Source of the DNA: Candidatus Foliamicus numerosus
GTDB taxonomy: Bacteria; Pseudomonadota; Gammaproteobacteria; Steroidobacterales; Foliamicaceae
Assembly (NCBI GenBank): GCA_028285945.1
Contig: JAPYNE010000014.1
Location: forward strand, 5,001 to 69,000
Direction: 5' to 3'
Length of the DNA stretch: 64,000 nt
Positions 9,094 through 17,893 of this stretch are shown here, in pieces. Every line of letters begins with the position of its first letter. The first letter of the stretch is position 1. The position numbers and the translations under genes are program-made. The notes under the pieces were generated by a model. It searched no databases. It had not been told where the DNA came from and was given only the letters and a program-made list of their open reading frames with translations.

Positions 9094-9142
9094 CTCCCGC
9101 AATTGCTGCTCAGGCGAACTCATAGCGCCAGAATATACGAAA
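9094..9142 (-). repeat. Duplicated 5' end and start region of tyrS
   Basis: 9094-9142 matches 5964-6012 with about four mismatches. It contains ATG at 9123, the first ten codons (MSSPEQQLRE, against MSSPKQQLRE in tyrS) and the upstream TATATT. After codon 10 the similarity ends abruptly and the sequence leads to the ATPase gene start at 9022. It can be read as the head of a degraded tyrS copy (with 6967-7043) or as one of a pair of direct repeats left by an integration event at the tyrS 5' end. Confidence 0.75.
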
Positions 9143-9333
9143 GACGTCGAAAACGGGGATTGTGCTTTACAGAACCCCCAACCACCCAAAAGGGGGCATC
9201 TGTGCTTTGCGCTGACATCCGTCCGAACGCTGCCGCCGCCCGAAAAAGACTAAGCGCAGAGCGGCTCGGGCGCATCGTCTGGATTTCTTTGCCGAAACCA
9301 ACCCTTCCATATGCCGATAATTTGCCCGTTGAA

Positions 9334-9367
9334 TTTTCTATAAAACGCCCTTTATCTTTTCTATAAA
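9334..9367. repeat. Two direct copies of TTTTCTATAAA, 23 bp apart
   Basis: TTTTCTATAAA is present at 9334-9344 and 9357-9367, so the starts are about two helical turns apart. The stretch is AT-rich in a GC-rich region, directly before the DUF4143 remnant. It may be an old promoter or operator of a lost gene. Nothing else is recognisable in 9143-9333. Confidence 0.35.
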
Positions 9368-9381
9368 TCACCCGTTACGCC

Positions 9382-9624
9382 TTGCAATCAAGGTGGCGCA
9401 AGGCGATTGTTGAAGCGGCGGACGGCCGTTGGGTCGCTTTCGAGATCAAGCTGGGCGAACGCCGGATTGCGGAAGGCGCTAAAAGCCTTGAAAGGCTATC
9501 CGCACGCGCTAGGGATAGCGGCCACGAACCCCCGGCAGCAATCGCGGTCATTACGCTGAACGGCTATGGCCTCGCCGGTGGCAGCAAAGCAGGCGTCATC
9601 CCGATCGGCGCACTAGGCCCGTGA
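9382..9624 (+). pseudogene. C-terminal remnant of a DUF4143-type ATPase
   Basis: The frame reads AIVEAADGRWVAFEIKLGER, then EGAKSLERL, AAIAVITLNGYG and VIPIGALGP before the stop. This is the closing PDDEXK-like segment of AAA_14/DUF4143 ATPases, in which the E and K of FEIKLG are conserved. The upstream P-loop, HTH and most of DUF4143 are missing; only about 75 of roughly 400 residues remain, and there is no proper start. It is a relic. Confidence 0.65.
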
Positions 9625-9645
9625 AGAGCGCAGCGCAACGGTCGC

Positions 9646-10104
9646 TTACCCGTCTTCGGAACGGAACGCCCGGTGGCAGCTCCGGCATGCATCCGCCAGC
9701 CGCTTGAGTGATTGCACCATGAATTCCCTGTCCCCTGTCTCGACCGCCGCCACCAGGTTGCGGCCTTCACGTTCAGCCGCCTCCGCCCGGGCCAGAAACT
9801 GTTCCGGGCGCTGCCAGATTGCCGGCAGGGCGGCGGTTTCCCCGGAGTCCGAGCCCGGCGGGAAAAGCGCGCTCACCAACTGCGCATTAACCCCAAGGGA
9901 GGTTGCCTGGGCCTCGACATGACCTTGGTCGAAATCCATTTCACCGGCAAGCAATCCGGTCAACGCCGAAAGATGCGCCGCCATGCTCAGCATCACGTCC
10001 TTGCGGTAGTCGATGACGCTCTGGACATCGGCCATGGCCGAAGCCGCCAGCGCGATGGCGCCTGCGGCAGCCACCATGCCGCCGGTTATGCGCTGCGCCG
10101 GCAT
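9646..10104 (-). CDS. Cytochrome c' family (class II c-type cytochrome)
   Basis: 152 residues with an N-terminal signal segment (VAAAGAIALAASAMA, cut near residue 26) and the haem-binding CRSCH motif at 140-144, close to the C-terminus as in four-helix cytochromes c'. A helical VIDYRKDVMLSMAAHLSAL region follows the signal. It should be a periplasmic haem protein; family members bind NO or CO. It is the last gene of the sigma-factor operon, 44 bp after the second permease. I chose ATG at 10104 because the longer frame upstream only reads through the permease gene out of phase. Confidence 0.85.
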   Translation of the reverse strand: MPAQRITGGMVAAAGAIALAASAMADVQSVIDYRKDVMLSMAAHLSALTGLLAGEMDFDQGHVEAQATSLGVNAQLVSALFPPGSDSGETAALPAIWQRPEQFLARAEAAEREGRNLVAAVETGDREFMVQSLKRLADACRSCHRAFRSEDG

Positions 10105-10148
10105 TGGCTGATCATGGCGCCAACAGGTCCTAGCGTGCTGCGGCGCAA

Positions 10149-11348
10149 CTACAACTCGCGCAGAGCCACGGTGACCCGCGCGGTGGCGGCCCGCGCGGCA
10201 GGGAAAGCCCCGCCAACGAGACCCACGACCAGCGCCGCCGTAATCCCCTGCGCCAGCAAATCGGGCGTGACCGCGAAATTGAATACCACCTGGCTGAAAC
10301 TGGCGCCCAAGGTGGATGCCTGGAAGCCGTTCAATGCCAGCCAAGCGACGGCGCAACCCAGCACCCCGCCCAGGAAAGCCAGGGTAACGGATTCCAGCAG
10401 GGCCGCCAAAGCCGTGGGGAAGGAGCCGAAACCGAGCGCCCTCAAGGTGGCCAGCTCGCGGGCGCGGGCCACGATCGACGCGTGCATGGCATTCAGGGCG
10501 GCGAACACCGCGCCGATGGCCATCAGCACCGAAATCGGAATGCCGATCAGGCGAATGAGAGTGGCGGTGTCCTCGGCCTGTTCGGCGTAGAACTCCCTCT
10601 CGCTCCACACATCCACGCTGAGGCGCTGCTCGCCGGCCAGCGCTTCCTCCAGCCGGGCGCGGCCGTCCGCCCCGTCCAACCGGGCGCGCACCGCCTGATA
10701 GCCGTTGCCAAGCTGATACGCCGACTGCAGAACGTTGACATCGCACCATAACTCCGACTCGAACACCGAACCACCGTCCTCGAACACACCGGTGACGAGC
10801 CATTCGGTCTTGCCGAAGCGGATAGTCCGCCCCGGCTCCAAGCCTGCGAACTGATTGCGCGCGCCGCGCCCGGCGATCAACTCGAACCGCCCGGGCGTAA
10901 ACGGCCGGCCTTCGGCAAGCCGGTAGTTATTCCGCAGTCCGTAGCCGGGGGGCTGGATGCCGCGCAAGGCCACGTTGGCCTCAGCGCCCGAGGATTTGCT
11001 GAGGGCGTTGACGACCCAGAATAATTCCGCCGACACCTCCGGATCGCCGTCCACATCCCGCGCAATGCCCGGAGCGTAGCGAACAATGTCCGCCTGCTCG
11101 CCGCTGAACCGGCTGTTGAGCTCGGCGGTGGCGCCGCTGCGCAGCACCAGCGCCACATTCTCCTGGCCGCTGCCGCTCATGGTTTTCTCGAAACCGGTCG
11201 CCATGGAAAGCACGCCCGCAAACACGCCGGTAAGCGCGGCGATGCCGGACATCGCCACCGCGGCCGTTCCCGGCCTGCGCGGCAGGCTGCGCAAATTCAA
11301 TGCCGCGAGCGCCGCCGTCTGCGTCAGCCAGCCGAACATGCCGGACAC
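10149..11348 (-). CDS. ABC transporter permease, FtsX/MacB type (second)
   Basis: 399 residues with one N-terminal transmembrane helix (about 20-45, MSGIAALTGVFAGVLSMATG), a periplasmic domain of about 230 residues, and three C-terminal helices, the order typical of FtsX-domain (MacB, LolC/E) permeases. The cytoplasmic ARARELATLRALGFG segment is the coupling helix to the ATPase. It starts 4 bp after the previous permease gene, so both are probably made together as a heterodimer. Such permeases do not transport by themselves through the membrane but drive a periplasmic adaptor and outer-membrane exit duct, or extract lipoproteins. Confidence 0.88.
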   Translation of the reverse strand: MSGMFGWLTQTAALAALNLRSLPRRPGTAAVAMSGIAALTGVFAGVLSMATGFEKTMSGSGQENVALVLRSGATAELNSRFSGEQADIVRYAPGIARDVDGDPEVSAELFWVVNALSKSSGAEANVALRGIQPPGYGLRNNYRLAEGRPFTPGRFELIAGRGARNQFAGLEPGRTIRFGKTEWLVTGVFEDGGSVFESELWCDVNVLQSAYQLGNGYQAVRARLDGADGRARLEEALAGEQRLSVDVWSEREFYAEQAEDTATLIRLIGIPISVLMAIGAVFAALNAMHASIVARARELATLRALGFGSFPTALAALLESVTLAFLGGVLGCAVAWLALNGFQASTLGASFSQVVFNFAVTPDLLAQGITAALVVGLVGGAFPAARAATARVTVALREL

Positions 11349-11352
11349 CGCG

Positions 11353-12513
11353 CTAGGAGCTGCGCAAGAGGGCGACGATATCGAGCCGCAGCGCCCGAAT
11401 AACCGGCGGCAAAACCGAACCCAGGGTGATGGCCAGCATCAGCGAAAGCCCCAGAACCACCGAATACGTTCCGATCTTCAAGCCGCCGGGGAGCATGGCG
11501 CCCATTCTCTCGGTCACCACGTTCAGCATTCCCCAGCCCAGGAGCATGGCCAGCAGGCCCACCGGCAACACCAGCAGCAGGCCCTCCAGCACGGTCAAGC
11601 GAAAAATGCTGCCCGAGGTAAAGCCCAAGGTCTTGAGCACGCCTATTTCGTGAATGCGCTCGCGCACCGACTGCGCCATGGTGTGGCCGGTCACCAGCAT
11701 GATCATGAACACCACCGCTGCCAAGATCAGCGTCACGATAAACCCGATATTCCCGAACTGCCTGGCGTATTCCTGCGCGAACGCCGCCTCCGTGTTGGTC
11801 TTTGTTTCCGCCGGCGAATTGGCGAATTCCGCATCGATGCCGGCCATCAGGCCCTCCAGCGGAATCGAGCCATCGCCCCGCGTGACATACCAGCCGACCG
11901 TGCCCTTGCCCCAGGCGCGGGCTTCCTCGAAATAGTCGTAGTGAAACAGCAGCACGCCCGAATTCATGCCGCCGCCGCTGTCATCGAAAATGCCCTCGAT
12001 ATCGAATTCCCACACATTGCTGCCATTGGCGCGCGTCCATATGCTCGATTTCAGCGGCACCCGGTCGCCTACCTGCCAGCCGTACTGGTTGGCCACGGGG
12101 CGGCCCACGACGGCGCCGCCGCGGTTGGCCAGCCAAGCCTGCCTGTACTCCTCGGAAAGATCGATTTCCGCATTGAGCGACAGGTATTCCTCAGCCACCA
12201 CCGGATACTGCGCGAACTCCGGATGATCCTGATAGCGGCCGCCGAACCAGGTGGAATGAGACACGGCATCCACGCCCGGCAGCCGCGCGATGCGGGACTG
12301 GTAGGCTTCCGGCAGCATCATGATGAGCGACACCTTGTGCGAGGTGAGCAGCCGCTCCTGCGCCTCGGCGCCCAAATCCGAAAGCGAAAATGCGAGCCGC
12401 AGCCCCTCAAGCAGGGTGAACAGGAAAAACACCACCAGCACCGCAAGCATAGTGAAGAGCGTGCGCACGGGCTTGCGCCACATATTGCGCCAGATGAGCG
12501 TGAAACGATTCAT
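11353..12513 (-). CDS. ABC transporter permease, FtsX/MacB type (first)
   Basis: 386 residues from ATG at 12513 (MNRFTLIWRNMWRKPVRTL), a start that leaves 22 bp after the ATPase gene. It has one N-terminal helix (about 18-40), a large periplasmic domain, then three helices with the coupling motif RERIHEIGVLKTLGFT. It is not a close duplicate of the second permease, so they form an asymmetric pair. The HlyD adaptor and ATPase encoded upstream complete a MacAB- or DevBCA-like tripartite exporter. The substrate is unknown. Confidence 0.88.
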   Translation of the reverse strand: MNRFTLIWRNMWRKPVRTLFTMLAVLVVFFLFTLLEGLRLAFSLSDLGAEAQERLLTSHKVSLIMMLPEAYQSRIARLPGVDAVSHSTWFGGRYQDHPEFAQYPVVAEEYLSLNAEIDLSEEYRQAWLANRGGAVVGRPVANQYGWQVGDRVPLKSSIWTRANGSNVWEFDIEGIFDDSGGGMNSGVLLFHYDYFEEARAWGKGTVGWYVTRGDGSIPLEGLMAGIDAEFANSPAETKTNTEAAFAQEYARQFGNIGFIVTLILAAVVFMIMLVTGHTMAQSVRERIHEIGVLKTLGFTSGSIFRLTVLEGLLLVLPVGLLAMLLGWGMLNVVTERMGAMLPGGLKIGTYSVVLGLSLMLAITLGSVLPPVIRALRLDIVALLRSS

Positions 12514-12535
12514 TGCGGGGCCCCGCCTGACGGAC

Positions 12536-13222
12536 TCACTGCTGCGCCGCGCCCAGTTCGCCCTTGTCGAGATGCAGCACCCGGTGGGCATACGACGCGG
12601 CCCGCGGATCGTGGGTGACCATCACGATGGTCTTGCCGTAATCGCGGTTGAGCTGCTGCAAAAGCGCCATGATCTCGTCGGCGGTGGAGCGGTCGAGGTC
12701 GCCGGTGGGCTCGTCGCATAAGAGGATGGGCGGATCGGACACGATGGCGCGGGCAATCGCCACCCTTTGCTCCTGCCCGCCGGAGAGTTCGCGCGGGTAG
12801 TGGGAAGCGCGTTCCGCCAAACCCACCAGACGCAGAGCCGTATTGACGTGCTGCTTGCGCCGGGATGCCGGAAGGGAGGTGAGCAGCAGCGGCAGGGCCA
12901 CGTTGCGGGCGGCGCTGAGCACAGGAAGAAGATTGTAGAACTGGAACACGAAGCCGATATTGCCCGACCGCCACTTCGCCAAGGCGCCCTGCGACAGCGC
13001 GCTGACCACCTTCCCGTCCACCTCTATGGTGCCCTGGGAAGGCTTGTCCAGGCCGCCCAGCAGGTTCAGCAACGTGGTTTTACCGGAGCCGGAAGGGCCC
13101 ATGAGACCCACGAAGTCGCCTTTGTCGATGCCCAGATTGATGCCGTCGAGCACACGAACCGCCTCGCGGCCCTTGCGGTAATTCTTGCCTACGTCGGTAA
13201 GCCGGATCAGTTGCTCGGCCAT
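12536..13222 (-). CDS. ABC transporter ATP-binding subunit (MacB/LolD type)
   Basis: 228 residues with Walker A GPSGSGKT (42-49), Q-loop [10 protein letters not shown], signature [14 protein letters not shown], Walker [13 protein letters not shown] and the switch His in MVTHD. The LolD/MacB group is recognised by [12 protein letters not shown] and the short length. I chose ATG at 13222; a TTG at 13249, 1 bp after the adaptor stop, would add nine residues. It powers the two following FtsX-type permeases. Confidence 0.9.
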   Translation of the reverse strand: MAEQLIRLTDVGKNYRKGREAVRVLDGINLGIDKGDFVGLMGPSGSGKTTLLNLLGGLDKPSQGTIEVDGKVVSALSQGALAKWRSGNIGFVFQFYNLLPVLSAARNVALPLLLTSLPASRRKQHVNTALRLVGLAERASHYPRELSGGQEQRVAIARAIVSDPPILLCDEPTGDLDRSTADEIMALLQQLNRDYGKTIVMVTHDPRAASYAHRVLHLDKGELGAAQQ

Positions 13223-13252
13223 GCCTGTTGCTTCAATGCTGCGGGTCAAGCC

Positions 13253-14482
13253 TCAAGGATAGGTGATTTCAGCGCCGTCGGACAAACCATCCGGCGGATC
13301 CAGGACCACCTTGTCCCCCGGCGAGAGCCCGGAAATGATCGCCACACGCGGCCCGTCACGCTCGCCGGCCACCACGGCGCGGCGCTGGGCCCGGCCTTCG
13401 GCAGCCACGTACACCCACTGATTGCCGACGCTCCCTAACAGCGCCGAGGCCTCCACACGAATCAGCGCTGCGACGGCACCCGCAAGAGCCTCGCCGGCCC
13501 CGATGAATGAGACCTTGGCGCCCATGTCCGGCAGAATGCGCGCGTCGCGTTCGAGAATCCCCACCCGCACCCGCACCGTGGCTTTCTCGCGGTTGGCCGC
13601 GGGCACTATGGCGATCACTTCCGCCGGAATGCGCCAGTCGGGATAGGCGTCAAGACGCGCGGCCACCGCGCCGCCCGGACGGACCCGCTGCAAATAGGCC
13701 TCGTTCACGTCCACTTCGATCTCCAGCGACTCCATATCGACCAGAGTGCAGATGCCGGTGCGCGTGAACCCGCCGCCAGCCGACATGGGAGAGACCATTT
13801 CCCCGGGCTGGGCGTTCTTGTCGATGACCACGCCGGCGAAGGGCGCGCGGATAACCGTTTCACTATGCGCTTGGCCCTGCACGGCCACGACGCGCTCCGC
13901 GACGGCCACCGCAGCCTCATTGGACTCAAGGCGGGCGCTCAAGCGTTCGTGGGCAGCTTGGGCGGCGTCCAGTTCGGCTTCGCTAGTCAGCCCTCGGTGG
14001 TGCAGCTCCGAAAGCCTGCCCAGGGAAAGTCCGGCTTCGTGAAGGGCGGCGCGTGTTTCACCCAGCGCGCTGCGCGCCGAAACCAGTTGCGCCTCGGCCA
14101 GACGGAGTTGCGCCAATTCCGCGGCATCGTCCAGTTCGGCCACCACCTGGCCTTCCTCCACGGCCATGCCCTCCTCCACCAGCACCCTGCGAATCCGACC
14201 GGTGCGCTTGGAAGAAACCGTGGCGCTGCGACGCGCGCTCACATAGCCGCTGGCATCCAGGACGCTGGCGCCGCCTCCGGCCGCTGCTCGGCGCACGGTC
14301 TCCACCCGTACTTCGATGGCAGCGGACGGCCAGAACCGCACCGCCACAGCGGCAAGGACCGCCGCAACGGCCAGCGTCCCGGCCAAGGGCCAGATAAAGC
14401 GCTTTAGAGCGCTGGGAGGAGGCGGCGGATCGCGGGGGATGCGCAACCCTTCCAGGCTTGCGCTGCCGCGGGCGTCGCTCAT
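13253..14482 (-). CDS. MacA/HlyD-family periplasmic adaptor
   Basis: 409 residues: a cytoplasmic head of about 25 residues rich in Pro, one transmembrane helix (about 29-50), a lipoyl/barrel-sandwich region (VLDASGYVSARRSATVSSKR and its partner IRAPFAGVVIDKNAQPGE), a helical hairpin (about 115-195), a beta-barrel and a membrane-proximal domain. It links the inner-membrane ABC unit to an outer-membrane channel; no TolC-like gene is in the window. The ATG overlaps the stop of the chelatase-like gene (ATGA), so translation is coupled. Confidence 0.9.
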   Translation of the reverse strand: MSDARGSASLEGLRIPRDPPPPPSALKRFIWPLAGTLAVAAVLAAVAVRFWPSAAIEVRVETVRRAAAGGGASVLDASGYVSARRSATVSSKRTGRIRRVLVEEGMAVEEGQVVAELDDAAELAQLRLAEAQLVSARSALGETRAALHEAGLSLGRLSELHHRGLTSEAELDAAQAAHERLSARLESNEAAVAVAERVVAVQGQAHSETVIRAPFAGVVIDKNAQPGEMVSPMSAGGGFTRTGICTLVDMESLEIEVDVNEAYLQRVRPGGAVAARLDAYPDWRIPAEVIAIVPAANREKATVRVRVGILERDARILPDMGAKVSFIGAGEALAGAVAALIRVEASALLGSVGNQWVYVAAEGRAQRRAVVAGERDGPRVAIISGLSPGDKVVLDPPDGLSDGAEITYP

Positions 14483-16116
14483 TGAGCGCCGTGCCCGGCG
14501 CGATCCGGTTGCGGCAGGCCGGGGGCGCTCCGCTCAGGGGCGGCGACATCATCGCCCGCCGCATCCGGTGCCGGCCAATCGCCCTCGCCAGTGAACGGCT
14601 CGGAAAAGACCAATGTTGCGGTGGCTGTGGAATCGACTGGCGCCGGAGCCCCGGGGTGCTGCGAAAGGACCGAATCCATGGCCTGGAAGAAGGCCTCCAC
14701 GACCGGTCCGCGGTAGCGGCCCACTGGCAAGCCGTTGTAGATTACCCGGGTGCCGTCCTGCACGAATTCCCGAACCAAGGGCTCATTCCAATCCGGATAG
14801 TCGATGGGATCGTAGCGGCTGTACTCGTCGAATCCCTCGAAACTGACCATCGCGTGCCCGAAGGCCGTATCGGTGTTCTCGGCGAAGAACGAGACGGGCA
14901 CGTTCACGATGTAGTCGAATCCGTCGCGGATGCCGTCCCAGTAGGCCTCATTGGTCGATAGGTAGTTGTTGTCCGGATCGTTGATCGGATCGGCGAAATT
15001 CTCCTGGCTCATCACCAGCTTGTGGCGGGCGAAACCATAACTCTCCAGAAGCTCGCCCAGTTCCGTCTCGATGGCCTTCAGATACGGCGGCCCCAGCTCC
15101 AGCCAGGCCTCGTGCGGAACCTGATCCCAGGGCATGCCGTGCGTCGATACCACCACTTTGACGGAATCCGCCGCGGAAAACGTGTCCAGGCGATCGGCCA
15201 GCATGCGCCGGTAAGCGCTGTGGATCACCGGCATGTCGCCGAGCGGGGGCGTAATGATCGCCTTGATTCGCTTGCCGTTTTCCTTCTCCCAATCATGGAT
15301 GTAGCGCATGGCGTGCTTGATGCTGCTGTTGAACTCCTCGTGGTGGGAATAAATCGGCCGCGGCACGGCCAGCAGCACCGTATCGATGCCGGTTTCGAGC
15401 AGATCGCGCATGGCCTTGCGGGCCATCCCGAGATGCTCGGCAGTGACCCAGGCCCAAGGAATATCGCCGTGCTTCCCATGCACCTTGCGCATGGCCTCAT
15501 AGGCGATGATGCGATTGCCGGCCTCATGGGGGATTCGACCGTCCATGAACCCCTTGCCGGGCGCGTAGTAAAAGACCCGGCACTTGGTGATGAGCCGGGC
15601 CGCCGACGTGGGCATGCCGGCCTTTCGGCCGGGAAGGAGAAAGTATCCCTGAGCCATGTAGGTGCTGGCGGACGGCGGCGACCACACCACCTCCCCGGTC
15701 AGGTACTTTTGGGCGTACGGCACGCCGTCGTAGTCCGTATCGCGCCCCATGTGGTCGATCAGCCGGGCGGGGGTGAATTCCTCGAACTCGTAGTAGCGCT
15801 CCGCATCCATCAGCACCACGCCGCGGTCGGCGCGGACCATGTTGCGGATCGGCCAGGGGATGTACTGGAAGCTCTTCTGGGCCAGAACGTAGTAGTCCTC
15901 AAAGCGCAGTTCCTCCGGCTGTATGAGGTGGGAGATGAAAACGCCCGCCCGCCCTTCCGGCCGGGTGTCCTGGGCTTTGTAGTAGCTGAAGTAGTTCGGC
16001 TCCGCCAGCTGCGGCGGAGTGCGGTTCATATATTGAAAAACGCCGAATGCGGCCACCGCCAGCGTGAACGCGACGACTCCGGCCACCGCAGCAAACTTGA
16101 GCAGTTTCCTCATCAT
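14479..16116 (-). CDS. Membrane-anchored chelatase-superfamily-like protein
   Basis: 545 residues with an N-terminal anchor (FAAVAGVVAFTLAVAAFGVF, about 8-27) and the rest outside the membrane, probably periplasmic. The C-terminal half resembles ferrochelatase/CbiX proteins in layout: VKVVVSTHGMPWDQVPHE, like the SAHG(L/M)P active-site strand with its His, and later YIVNVPVSFFAENTDTAFGH, like the VVPISFVSDHIETL strand. I see no known family for the first half (residues 40-250). The overlaps with the hydrolase gene and the adaptor gene (4 bp each) place it firmly in the sigma-led operon. Metal or tetrapyrrole handling is inference. Confidence 0.55.
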   Translation of the reverse strand: MMRKLLKFAAVAGVVAFTLAVAAFGVFQYMNRTPPQLAEPNYFSYYKAQDTRPEGRAGVFISHLIQPEELRFEDYYVLAQKSFQYIPWPIRNMVRADRGVVLMDAERYYEFEEFTPARLIDHMGRDTDYDGVPYAQKYLTGEVVWSPPSASTYMAQGYFLLPGRKAGMPTSAARLITKCRVFYYAPGKGFMDGRIPHEAGNRIIAYEAMRKVHGKHGDIPWAWVTAEHLGMARKAMRDLLETGIDTVLLAVPRPIYSHHEEFNSSIKHAMRYIHDWEKENGKRIKAIITPPLGDMPVIHSAYRRMLADRLDTFSAADSVKVVVSTHGMPWDQVPHEAWLELGPPYLKAIETELGELLESYGFARHKLVMSQENFADPINDPDNNYLSTNEAYWDGIRDGFDYIVNVPVSFFAENTDTAFGHAMVSFEGFDEYSRYDPIDYPDWNEPLVREFVQDGTRVIYNGLPVGRYRGPVVEAFFQAMDSVLSQHPGAPAPVDSTATATLVFSEPFTGEGDWPAPDAAGDDVAAPERSAPGLPQPDRAGHGAQ

Positions 16117-17117
16117 GCTCGCTGCCTCCGGATTCCAGCAGAGCCGGAAAGTCCGGCGAATGGCACGCGGTCCAGCCAGGAGCGCGCGTCGGCGGAGGTC
16201 TCGCGCGGCGCCTCCTGTATCGCCATGTGCCCCACGCCGGGATAAATGATCGTCTCAATCGAGGGCGCATTCGTGAGCAGCCGCGCCAGTTCGGCTGCCA
16301 GTTCCACGCGAACCTGCGGGTTTTCCTCGCCCCATTGAATCAGCACCGGCGCGCGCACCTGCCCGATCAGGGCCTCGATGTTGCCGGAGATGTACTGGCG
16401 CAGCCGCTCAAGCTGCGCCGCCCGCTGCCCTTCCAGACGCCATAGGTCGTGCCAGCGGTCCACCAGCTCCGGGGCCACCTTCGCCGAATCGCCGAAGCCG
16501 CCCTTCAGCATGAATTCCGGCAATGCGCGCGGCGTGATCCAGCGCAACAGGGCGGCCGCCGGCGATATTGAAGGCGGCGCTTGGCGCCCGCGCACGCCGG
16601 GCTCCAAGGACCCGGGGGAGATCAGCACCAGGCCGGCCACGCGCTGCGGGTTGCGCACCGCGTAGCGGATGGCCACGGTGCCGCCCAGCGACGTGCCCAC
16701 GATCGCGGCGCGCTCCACCCCGAGCCGGTCGAGAAGGCGTTCCATCAGATCCACCGTGCGAGGCAGGCCGTAGTTGCCGGTGGAATCGGCACCGCTCAGG
16801 CCGTGGCTAGTCATGTCGAAACGCACAACGCGATAGCTGTCGCGCAGGGCCTCCGCCCAGGGATCCCAGCCGATCAGGCTGGCGAAATTGGCATGGATCA
16901 GCACCACCGGCGGCCCGGCCCCTTCATCGCGGTAATGAATGCGGGCGCCGTCGATCGCGGCGAAACGCGAGGCCGGCGAGGCGTAGCGCGCTTCAAGCGT
17001 TTCCGCGGGAATATCGCGCCACACCCATGTCGCCGCCGCGAAAGCGACCAGCGCCAGCGCCGCCAACCCCCCGACCGTCCAGCCCAGGGCCAGCAAAATG
17101 CCGCGCATTATCCTCAT
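16113..17117 (-). CDS. Alpha/beta hydrolase, membrane-anchored
   Basis: 334 residues with an N-terminal hydrophobic helix (ILLALGWTVGGLAALALVAFAAATWVW region, residues 6-32). A classical fold follows: oxyanion strand VVLIHANFASLIGWDPW, nucleophile elbow GTSLGG (Ser about 145), acidic residue after IQWGEENPQV and catalytic His in GVGHMAIQEAP. It probably hydrolyses an ester or similar bond at the periplasmic face. The gene starts 17 bp after the anti-sigma stop and overlaps the chelatase-like gene by 4 bp. Confidence 0.85.
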   Translation of the reverse strand: MRIMRGILLALGWTVGGLAALALVAFAAATWVWRDIPAETLEARYASPASRFAAIDGARIHYRDEGAGPPVVLIHANFASLIGWDPWAEALRDSYRVVRFDMTSHGLSGADSTGNYGLPRTVDLMERLLDRLGVERAAIVGTSLGGTVAIRYAVRNPQRVAGLVLISPGSLEPGVRGRQAPPSISPAAALLRWITPRALPEFMLKGGFGDSAKVAPELVDRWHDLWRLEGQRAAQLERLRQYISGNIEALIGQVRAPVLIQWGEENPQVRVELAAELARLLTNAPSIETIIYPGVGHMAIQEAPRETSADARSWLDRVPFAGLSGSAGIRRQRA

Positions 17118-17134
17118 AGCGCTGGCTGCGGAGG

Positions 17135-17893
17135 CTAGCCCTCGGATGCGACCAGCAGCAGAGGCCCTTTGGAAACCACCACGCCGCCGGTTTGTTCCAG
17201 GGTGACGGCAAATGCCACCGGTTCCGCCACGGGAAGCTTGGCCTGCACCGCCACCACGAACTCGCCGGCCGGAGACGCATTGAACACGCCGCCATCGACG
17301 GGGTTGTCGTACCGGTCGGGATCAACAATCCAGAGCTGGTACTGCGCTTCGCCGGGCTTGTTCGGCGGCAGTCCGGAAAAGCGCATTTCGCCGGCCTGCA
17401 GCGAATCGCTCCATACAACCCGGCCCCGCACCTGCTCGTAGCCGGCGATATCGGAACTCCAAGGCAGGCTGACGACATCCGCCGATGCCTCGATGGCCTC
17501 GGAATCCACCAGCGGCTGCGGGCGCTGCAGCCATACCGCAGTGGCCAGCCAAACCAGCATCATCGCCGCCGCGGCCGCCCAGCCCCAGCCGAAGCGCGCG
17601 ACCGGCCGACGCAGGCGGGGCGCCGTGTCCGCGGCGCGCGCGCGGCCCATCGTGACTAGGCGGGCGCGAAGATCTTCGGGAAGGCCGCGCCAGCTTGCCC
17701 GGTCCTCGGCCAGAAAGGCCGCCTGCGCTAGGGCCGCCGCCTGCTCCATTCCCTCCCGCTCGCTGCGGCGCTCCGCATGCGGCATTGAGGCAAGCAACTC
17801 CTTCAGCTCAAGCCACTCGGCATCTTCAAGCCTTTCCCCGGCGACCTCGCCCGCCAGCAATTCCCTCATTCGATCTCGATCAGTCGGAACCAC
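17135..17893 (-). CDS. RskA-like anti-sigma factor
   Basis: 252 residues: a cytoplasmic N-terminal part (1-100) with helices that would hold the sigma factor, one transmembrane helix at about 103-122 (WGWAAAAAMMLVWLATAVWL), and a periplasmic RskA domain. The last contains the family's GLPPNKPGEAQYQLWIVD, GVFNASPAGEF and AFAVTLEQTGGVVVSKGPLLL. No zinc-binding HxxxCxxC motif is visible, so control is probably by proteolysis or ligand sensing rather than a ZAS finger. It overlaps the sigma gene by 14 bp, the usual sign of a matched pair. Confidence 0.85.
   Translation of the reverse strand: MVPTDRDRMRELLAGEVAGERLEDAEWLELKELLASMPHAERRSEREGMEQAAALAQAAFLAEDRASWRGLPEDLRARLVTMGRARAADTAPRLRRPVARFGWGWAAAAAMMLVWLATAVWLQRPQPLVDSEAIEASADVVSLPWSSDIAGYEQVRGRVVWSDSLQAGEMRFSGLPPNKPGEAQYQLWIVDPDRYDNPVDGGVFNASPAGEFVVAVQAKLPVAEPVAFAVTLEQTGGVVVSKGPLLLVASEG

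Noticed and set aside
9646..10803. A 385-codon minus-strand frame
   Set aside because: Only its last 152 codons (cytochrome c') are real; the rest reads the permease gene out of phase and is Arg/Gly-rich nonsense.
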